In this document: in pieces, positions 56,090 to 64,000 of the stretch
Layout of the letters: every line of letters starts with the position of its first letter
How positions within the stretch are numbered: position 1 is the stretch's first letter
Source of the DNA: Anastrepha obliqua
Lineage: Eukaryota; Arthropoda; Insecta; Diptera; Tephritidae
Assembly (NCBI RefSeq): GCF_027943255.1
Contig: NC_072895.1
Location: forward strand, 43,126,001 to 43,190,000
DNA: 64,000 nucleotides
Direction: 5' to 3'
The notes under the pieces: model-generated
Told to the model about the DNA's origin: nothing
Seen by the model: the letters and a program-made list of their open reading frames with translations, nothing else
Databases searched by the model: none
Made by a program: the position numbers and the translations under genes

Positions 56090-56313
56090 GGACAGTGCAT
56101 AAATATCCAGCGACTTCGTTAGCTGGGTCATGTCACCCGAATGGATGCAAATGCTCCGGCTCTGAAAATATTCAATTAGGTGGTAGCAGAGGTAGGGGAA
56201 AGCCTCCTCTCCCTTGGAAAAATCAGGTGGAGAAGGATTTTGTTTCACTTGCTGTGCCCAACTGGCGTCGGTTAGCAAGAAATGACTTGTTAAATTCAAC
56301 CAAAATCACTTAA
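56090..56313 (+). pseudogene. Fragment of the 62258-63343 LINE family
   Basis: The last about 75 residues of the family: degraded RLRWLGHV, then GGSRGRGKPPLPWKNQVEKD and NWRRLARNDLLNSTK, against GGSRGRGRPPLRWKDQVEKD and NWRRLARERNDWRALLNSAK in the longer copy. Confidence 0.8.
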
Positions 56314-56319
56314 GCGATT

Positions 56320-57144
56320 ATTTTTCCAACTAAGAAGAAGAACAAGATTGGTATTAAGGAAATATTCACTGGCAATAGAGTGAAGATTTAAGATTTTAGT
56401 CAGTCAAGCTTGACATAATTTAGAGCCGACACCTCATCAATGGTGATATAACTTTTATCAGGGATTATGTGCTGTATGGGCTTAGAGAGGTATACTTGAC
56501 ATAAACACAAATACTAGAGACAATATTTTCTAAGACATACCGATAAATAAATTATTTATAAATAAAATTATTTAATATTTACTGCAAACTGCAGATTGGA
56601 ACTATAAATTACAGCTCTGATTGCTAAGATCTTCAGAAGCATTTTATATTTTCAATGTGATGTTCATTAAAATTTCCACTCAGCTAAATTTTGTGTTAAA
56701 AATGGCTGTTTATTACACACACACGCACCCAAAATGACTTAAATTTAAAGTATGTAGACAGAAATATCCAGTTCTATTTATTTGGATTGTACTTATTTGC
56801 TAACCTAGGGGTTGTGTTAATTATTTTCACACATTGGCTAGGAAAAAACGAGAAATAAACTACGCAGAAACAAACCGTTAAGCAGCACACGGACACTAAC
56901 ATTTTGTACTTATCCATCATATAACAGTGCGTAGTACTCGTAAAATTGAAAGGAACACTAAGCTTAGAGTTATGTCAATAAATATGCTCGGAAAGTGTGT
57001 AAGTAATGACGTTGTTATTCGTTGAAAGTTCTATGTCTCCATTTGAATTTTTCTTTATTTATTTTTGTGTTTTTTTTAATTTGAGTCAAAAGCTGTTAAA
57101 TTTTAGCTTGACTTCTGCGACTGTGACAAACATTTAGATTAAGC
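56320..57144. other. Non-coding stretch
   Basis: Nothing recognised. Confidence 0.45.
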
Positions 57145-57345
57145 AGTTTTTTCTAATACCAATCGTCCCTCAGAGGATAGTGGCACACCCCCAGGCCAAT
57201 TTCTGCCATACATAAAACAAGTCTCTGATGAGAATCTCCTGCTCTTCGAAGGTGAAAAAAATTATATGTATTTTTGTAGACTACAAATTTGAAGAACAAC
57301 TCGACCAAACACCTAACAAGGGATGTACGTAAGTATGAGCCCATG
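57145..57345 (+). mobile_element. SINE, highly diverged
   Basis: TTTTTTCTAATACCAATCGT, CCCTCAGAGGATAGTGGCAC, ATTTCTGCCATACATAAAAC and CGACCAAACACCTAACAAGG keep the order of the SINE body, with an insertion in the middle. Head not recognised. Confidence 0.55.
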
Positions 57346-57589
57346 TAAACATATATATTTACACATGATTGAATAGCAAAATCACAGGCATTTCTCATCA
57401 CAAAATTTTAAAATATTTGCATTTGGCTTTCTTCTTTCACCTAATCGACCGATTTATGTGCATACGAGTAAATGTATTCCTATGCTCATCCTTTCCCTAA
57501 AATGGTCTCGCTTGTGCGCATTCTCGTTTGTATTTTTTGTGGAATTAACAGGAAAACGTTTCAGTATTTTCAAATAAAAATATAATGTA

Positions 57590-59000
57590 CAGTGAACCAA
57601 AAATAAACTGAGACACTTGTTTGTATCTGACTTCAATCTTTTATAATTTCAGAACTGTTCAATCAATTTTCCAAAAGTAAAAGCCAATGTAAAGCATTAA
57701 ATTCATTTTTTTCATAATTAAAAAAACGAAAATAATATAACATTTAAATTAATTTGAAGTTTTCCAGTAAACAAAACAATAACTTATAATAGGTTTACAA
57801 CGCAAACATAAGGTTGGACAATAATAAACATATCGCACCCTAAATACAAAAGGGTCACAACTCAAAATTTTCCACACTCGAGCTTGACTTGTTTGCAGTA
57901 GCACAGAAAACAAACTGTGTGACATATCACGCTGAAATTTGCTATGTAAGCTTATAACAGTCCTACCAAAAAACAAAAAATTTATTTTTGCCATATGTCA
58001 TCCGCGGACCGTTTTATTGATAACGTCTCTTTCATATTTGAGCAGAAAGTACATTTTGAGTTGTGACCCTTTTGTATTTAGGGTGCGATATGGTAATACA
58101 GGAAAATTGATGAACTAATATTTTGTGCAGTATCCCTTTGCACTAATCACTGCTTATAGAAGTTATTGCATGGCGCCTACTAAGGTTTTGGTGACATCTT
58201 CTGGAATATTTTCCCATATCTTCAATTGTTGATTTCCGAGAATTTTCACCAGTAATCAGTCTGTCGTTTGCGTAATTCTCTTTCAATGTAGGTTTACAAG
58301 GGCGCAGTGGGATTGAGATCTGGGCTCTGAGGAGTATTGCGCTTTTTGTTTTCACTTTTAAAGTAGTCTTACAATCAGCGCGGTATGTTTGTGGTCGTGC
58401 TGGTAACTGTAATATCTCGCCAGTTTTGGGAATGTGCTCCTTCAGTATTTCTAGATAATTCATTTTAGTCATAGTGCCTTCAATGAAACAGAACGAGCCC
58501 ACTACATTTCCCGTCATTGCTGCCTAAATTCGCACGCTACCACGTTTCGCAGTACCAACGAATTGAGCACTCTACCTTTCCTACTCCAAACAAAACTGCT
58601 GCACAGGACCCAAATAAGTTGAATTCCGACTCGTCGGTGAATAAAACTTTGCTCGAAAAGTCATTCGGATTGCTAACGTATTCTTTAGCATAGTTTAACC
58701 ATTTATTCGCATTAATCCTTGAAAGAAGGGGACTTTTTCTAGGAGTGTACGCTCTGTGTTCGTTGCTGAATTAGAAATTACAGAAATTTTCGGTTGTTTT
58801 ATTAAAAGTATAATCCTTCTCTTGGTCACATTTGGCTTAATTTTGAAAACTCTTCCAGTACCAGTTCTAAGAAAAGAATGGTTTTCATTATAGTTTCTCA
58901 ATATATTAAATACTGCCGAATTAGGTTTTTTCAAAATTTCCGCGATTTGGCGCAACCTTTTCCTTTTTTTACGTCCGGACAAGATTTGTAATGGAAAATT
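57590..59000 (-). pseudogene. Tc1/Tc3-like transposon relic with nested MITE
   Basis: Left end TACAGTGAACCAAAAATAAA (57588) is a typical Tc1-type terminus. Minus-strand transposase pieces: RKKRKRLRQIAEIL and AVFNILRNYNEN (HTH), RTGTGRVFKIKPNVTKRRII, then after frame breaks AMTGNVVGSFCFIEGTMTKM and NYLEILKEHIPK. The first Asp region (LFTDES) is destroyed and the right terminus was not found. A MITE is inserted at 57833-58088 within its 3' region. Confidence 0.75.
57833..58088. mobile_element. 256-bp MITE with perfect 36-bp inverted ends
   Basis: TCGCACCCTAAATACAAAAG followed by GGTCACAACTCAAAAT at 57833-57868 is repeated perfectly in inverted orientation at 58053-58088, with TA at 57831-57832 and 58089-58090. 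The interior is AT-rich and codes for nothing. Perfect ends argue for a recent insertion. The TA target suggests Tc1/mariner mobilisation. Confidence 0.88.
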
Positions 59001-59164
59001 TATTCGCCAGGCTGCGCTGAGGTCGAGTTATTACTAGAAATCGTATTTACAAGTAAAGTCCGATTTGGCTAATTTAAAAGACCATAAATTTAGTTTGGTA
59101 AATTAATTTTATTCAATTCAGAGTAAGAAATATGTGAAAATAATACAAAATTAAGAATGAAATT

Positions 59165-60285
59165 ACTTTTGCTCAATATAACCATCTTTTGCCTTGACTA
59201 TGGCTTTGAGACGGTCCAGAAATGAATCGAAAGCTACCCGAATGTGACTTGCAGGTATTTTAGCCCACTCGCGGACAATGGCTTATATCAGCGCCTCGAG
59301 ACTGGTGAATCTTTTAGCTCGGACCTTGCTCTCCAAAATGGCCTAAAGAGATTAATCCATCGGATTCGTGCTTGGTGAATTTGAGAGCTAATGTTTGGAC
59401 GTTATGAAGTTCGAAACGTTGTTTTTTTAGGCATTTTTGGTTCACTCGAGCTTTGTGAGACAGTGCCGAGTCCTGTTGAAAAGTCCATGGTCTGCCACCA
59501 AAATGTTTGTATGCCCACGGCTTCAAAGCAACCTCCAGAATACTTTTCCGATAATATTTCGCATTTACCTTGACGTCAGGCTCGATGAAAACGATTGGAG
59601 AGCGCTCAACTGCGGTTACAACGGCCCAAGCCATTACCAGTGGCAGGTGCTGCCATCTGGTGGCCAATCGATGACTTAAATTGTCGTATGAACGGTCGGT
59701 CAAATAAAACCTATCATCTTGGGAGTTTACGAATTGGTCAACTTGAAAAATTTCCGCGTCAGAAATCACAATGTTCGGATATTGATCGCCTTCGGCCAAG
59801 CGAAGCAACTTCGCTCTCTCAAGTCTGACCTGTTGCTGCTTTGATGTGAGATCTTGTCAGGCTTGACTGTGAGATCATTTTTCAGTGTGCGCCGTATACT
59901 ACGGTCAGATATTTTCAGTTCTTTTGCCATTTGATTAGCATTTCGTCGGGGATTTCGCTCAAGTCGTTTTCACTTTATGAATCATTTCACGTGCAGTTGC
60001 AGTCTTTAACGACCCAGATGGTCGTTTTGCGATACTACCAGTATCATCTTAACGAGTAATGGTGCGATAAACACAAACTTTATTTACTTTAAGGTGCTCG
60101 AGTTTACGACCAATCGCTGGTTGTGGTTTTCCAGCTAAATATAATGCAATCACACTATTAGGTTTGAATGTGCAAATGCGGTCGCGCGTGTGTAAACAAT
60201 ACTCTGGACTGTCATTTAGTGCATCAGCTACGCTAGCGGTGTGAGCTGCAATAAAACTACCATCAATATTATTTAACAACTACAA
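59165..60285 (-). pseudogene. Tc1/mariner-superfamily transposase, nearly complete, broken
   Basis: Minus strand: HTH region at 60285-60049 (VIALYLAGKPQPAIGRKL, VNKVCVYRTITR) and a proline/serine linker (GSIAKRPSGSLKTATA). After stops comes a long frame 59808-59314: FQVDQFVNSQDDRFYL, WAVVTAVERSPIVFIEPDVK, YYRKSILEVALKPWAYKHFG and WTFQQDSALSHKARVN (second Asp). The third-acid region (normally SPDxNPMDFxxW) is shifted out of frame. The end REWAKIPASHIRVAFDSFLD, RLKAIVKAK is readable near 59170-59280. The group is distinct from the other mariners here. Confidence 0.8.
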
Positions 60286-60309
60286 TCGAAAATACTCAGA
60301 CCAATAACC

Positions 60310-62257
60310 AATGCTCCTCGATATGCCTCAAAAGAAGATATCCATCGCGACCTTAACATCGATACAGTAGCAGAAATCATCCGCACTGATAATGATTGAT
60401 GTTATAAATTCCGAGATGTATTAGTTTTTTCTGCTCAATAATCCCTAATACCTTCATGGTGGGATTCCCATAACCTTTTTACTTATTTGGATGCTGCAAA
60501 CCAGTGAAAAATCAGTGCAAAATATTGCTCTAGTCAGGCACTGGCGTACGTTTTCTCATATTACGTCCAGATACGCGGTATTTTCCACTGGTTCAGTGTA
60601 GGTAATTGGATCTAACTCGTAAAGTTAATGAAGTCGCACTATGAAAGTTTCAGGACTTACTGAGCATAGTCTAAACGAATAATGAAAGGCATAAGAAACA
60701 AATACTGAAAAAATTTCTCAGAAGATTGAAACAGAACAAGATTGTTTCCCATGTGCCGTATCCTACATTCTTCACAAGAAAAGTTTTTTTTTTTAACAAA
60801 AAATTATTTATAAAAATGGTAAAAAGAACTAAGTATAAAAAACTGTATACCAAAAGTTTCAACATTGCATACATCTCAAAATTAAACAAAAATTTAGAAA
60901 TATTTTTTTTTTTAACATTTCTTCTTATTACACTGAAGGCTGCAAATAAACCTATTTTCAGAAAAATTCAAAATCTTGTGCAAAATTCTTCGATCTCTTG
61001 ACAAGGAGTCGTTCTAATGGTCAAATGAGTCCTTTCCCAAAAAATTATTTGCCATTACTACACTGGGATCGATTTTTTACTAAAAAAAATCTACTCAATG
61101 AAATTGCTGCACTTTTGCTGCCACGCACATATTCCAAAATGTAATTAAAATTTTATTTTATTTTATTTTTTTTTTTTAATTCACCCGAAAGTTGACCAAC
61201 TACTCGCATTAGAACCATACGCTGCACAATGCATTTTACACACACAGTACCCGACTAAGAGCAAAATAGATTGACTGCGACCATTATAAATTTACGCATT
61301 TATTGTCAGTGCCATTGTGGTTGCAATTAACATCGTAACTTGCAATTGAACGCATATCCGTGCCGCCTGGCGCACATCACTCAAAAGGACATTGCCGACA
61401 GGCTTGCGTCGAAAGTTGAATATCCTATTTGGGAATTGGCGGGCGAAGTTCAGTTGAATAAACCCATTTTCACCGCGACGCCAGTTGTTTCACCTCATTT
61501 CCATGGCTAAATATGTTTGTATGTATATGTACGTGCGTACATTTCGGATGAACTGGTGGTGTATGTAAGTAAATGAGCGCACAAGCTACCACATTTTGTT
61601 GTGTGTATGCTTCCCAGTTGGAAATCTTGCTCTTTTATGTAATGTCTGATATAGCAAAATTATAAAATGAATAAAAAAAATGTTAACGCATACTCTTCAT
61701 ATAACTTCGTATTCGCAGTTGTTGTGATATTTAGAGAAATTATATCTTCAGAAAGTCAACAGAGAATATAATAAAATATTAAAACTGTATTTCTTCATTA
61801 GCTGCTTACAGCGGCTTCATTTGTCTATATTTAAACTAAATGACATAAAACAAAACAGTTGTCAACATTGTTTGTACATTTTTGAAAGAAAAAGGGAAGT
61901 TGCCTGTAAACTCAATTTAACTGTTTAAGTAATTACTACAGTATAAACTCGATTCTTACGACACAATTTTTTTTTTCATTGCCTTCTTACGACATTAGAA
62001 CATTTTTATCTCGATACACACAACATTTTTTCTTTTGTTTTACTCTTTCTACCTAGTATTTTTGAAAATAAAGCTCAGGGAAGTACCGTCGATGTCATTC
62101 TGGTAATGCCATTTTTTTAATTGAATCAGATTTTTTTGAAATTTTTACATGGTGTGATCTCATAATGTCAAAGAGAAAATTTACGCTGCTTAAAGCTGAC
62201 ATTCTTAACAAATAAATTGCGGGAACTTTCATTAATGCATTAACTAAAAACTTTCAA
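60310..62257. other. Non-coding stretch
   Basis: Mostly AT-rich. 61180-61520 is less AT-rich and looks unique (possible host regulatory or untranslated DNA), but no gene can be read. Confidence 0.4.
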
Positions 62258-63343
62258 GTGAATATAACAACAATAACTCGTATTACAAAAATTAACAGTC
62301 CAGGTAAAAGGAAAACTCTTAAGATTTCTGATTTCCAAAAATGGAACAACACCAGCAGCGCCGTCAGAATTGGGAAGGACCTCTCCGAGCCGTTTGATAC
62401 CAAACGAGGTTTCAGACAGGGTGACTGGCTGTCGTGTGACTTCTTTAACCTGATGTTGGAGAGGATCGTACGAGCCGCAGAACTTAATCGCTCAGGCACA
62501 ATATTTTATAAGAGCGTACAATTGTTGGCGTATGCCGATGATATTGACATCATCGGCCTTAACAACCGCGCTGTTAGTTCTGCCTTCTCCAAGCTGGATA
62601 AAGAGGCAAAGCGAATGGGTTTGGTGGTGAACGAGGACAAAACGAAGTACCTCCTGTCTTCAAACAAACAGTCGGCGCACTCGCGTATCGGCACCCACGT
62701 CACTGTTGACAGTTATAATTTCGAGGTTGTAAAAGACTTCGTTTATTTAGGAACCAGCATTAACACCGATAACAATGTCAGCCTTGAAATCCAACGTAGA
62801 ATCTCTCTTGCCAACAAGTGCTACTTTGGACTAAGTAGGTAATTGAGTAGTAAAGTCCTCTCTCGACGAACAAAACTAACACTCTACAAGACTCTCATCA
62901 TGCCCGTCCTAACGTATGGCGCAGAAGCTTGGACGATGACAACATCCGATGAAGCGACGCTTGGAGTGTTCGAGAGAAAGATTCTGCGTAAGATTTTTGG
63001 ACCTTTGCACGTTGGTAACGGCGAATATCGCAGACGATGGAACGATGAGCTGTATGAGCTTTACGACGACATAGACATAGCGCAGCGAATAAAGATCCAG
63101 CGGCTTCGTTGGCTGGGTCATGTCGTTCCAATGGATACAAACGCTCCGGCTTTGAAAGTATTCGATGCGGTACCAGCTGGTGGTAGCAGAGGAAGAGGGC
63201 GGCCTCCTCTGCGTTGGAAAGATCAGGTGGAGAAGGACTTGGCTTCACTTGGTGTGTCCAATTGGCGCCGGTTAGCTCGAGAAAGAAACGACTGGCGCGC
63301 TTTGTTAAACTCGGCCAAAGAGCCCGGTTTTCATTACGTATAA
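62258..63343 (+). pseudogene. LINE RT C-terminal half, one premature stop
   Basis: A LINE ORF2 fragment of 361 codons broken only by TAA 62840-62842. RT blocks: DTKRGFRQGDWLSCDFFNLM, LLAYADDIDIIGLNN (YADD active site), GLVVNEDKTKYLLSS and VKDFVYLGTSIN. The C-terminal domain has LTYGAEAWTMTTSDEA, LGVFERKILRKIFGP, RLRWLGHVVPMD and GGSRGRGRPPLRWKDQVEKD, ending at TAA 63341-63343. The endonuclease and first RT blocks are missing. It has no RNase H, so the clade is another than I/LOA. Fragments of the same family are at 26590-26900 and 56090-56313. Confidence 0.87.
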
Positions 63344-64000
63344 TACAATAATTGAATTTCTACTGTGTTTTAAATGAAAAGAAGGTGACAACGTCATTTA
63401 CATATTTTTTAACCAACGTTTTTGCGGGCCTTCGGCTGAGCTAATTTAATTTGATCGTGTTAGCAGTTCATATATTTGAAACAAAAATTAAAAGAAATAT
63501 GTTTTTGGAATAAATTTTTCTCAAATACGGTTGCTTTGAAACCTATGTCGTGGTATTTACATATGTAGAGATATTGAGATTACAGATTATAGAGATTATA
63601 GACACATCTGTACTCCATATCTCAAAAAATAATAACCCAAATTATAAACATACGCAACGAGAATTCACCGATTTGCATAGTTTCTTGTATGTTGAAGCGA
63701 ATCGCTCCTGAAACGTTTTCGTCGACATAAGTCGCATAATTATTAAAAAAAAATAATCAACCTACAACCTACTCAGAATTTTGATGGCACATCATAAACT
63801 TTGATTGATGTTTGGACTTTGCCAAATCAAAGCAAAAAAAGTTACGGTGCGTTTTTATTTAAATGCAAAATTGTGGCATGCCTCTTGAAACACTCTATAC
63901 TTGCAAATTTCTAGTTTTGTTAAAGCTCAATTAGGCAGACTTAATTTCAGCATCAATTTTCAAAGTAGAAGTTTTTTGGAAGAGGATGGAGTGGACTTAC
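63344..64000. other. AT-rich non-coding end of window
   Basis: Nothing recognised. Confidence 0.5.

Noticed and set aside
1..64000. CRISPR arrays, operons, riboswitches or prokaryotic features
   Set aside because: The sequence is eukaryotic; no regularly spaced identical repeats or polycistronic layout were seen.

Overview
This window looks like nuclear DNA from a higher fly. It is AT-rich, has GT-AG introns, and carries exons of a cyclic-nucleotide-gated channel closest to Drosophila Cngl. It also holds a dense mix of mariner, Tc1, Helitron, LINE and SINE copies. A tephritid fruit fly is my best guess from memory of repeat types (rosa-like mariner); this is inference, not shown by the sequence.

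Only one host gene is certain. Six consecutive Cngl exons lie on the + strand between 25165 and 36459. They encode the last 667 residues of the channel: the S1-S6 pore module with a TTIGETP filter, C-linker, cyclic-nucleotide-binding domain, coiled-coil zipper and a basic tail. The N-terminal exon(s) are upstream; 16136-16183 is a weak candidate for one of them. The third intron (26361-35140) is 8.8 kb and full of dead transposons. A possible terminal exon of another unit lies at 41224-41370.

Layout. 1-2526: a LINE with RNase H, cut at a TA by an almost intact mariner. 2542-9525: a pogo-type element, a SINE, two mariner relics and plain AT-rich DNA. 9526-10452: another LINE. 10863-14052: a nest in which a SINE tail holds a Helitron with both termini, which holds a 5'-truncated Jockey LINE with target duplication; the Helitron also carries an unrecognised spliced ORF. 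14053-25164: mostly non-coding, with LINE, SINE and mariner scraps. 25165-36459: Cngl. 36460-49660: a dense run of mariner relics. 50198-53854: two TTAA-type non-autonomous elements and a SINE with a 12-bp target duplication. 53880-63343: LINE and Tc1 relics, a 256-bp MITE with perfect 36-bp ends, and a long LINE RT reading frame broken by one stop.

The least explained features are the spliced cargo ORF in the Helitron, the tRNA-derived SINE family (about nine copies, one with a composite head, one fused head to head), the three TTAA elements and the orphan terminal exon. Element boundaries come from terminal repeats and target duplications seen by eye; family names come from motif recognition, without database searches.
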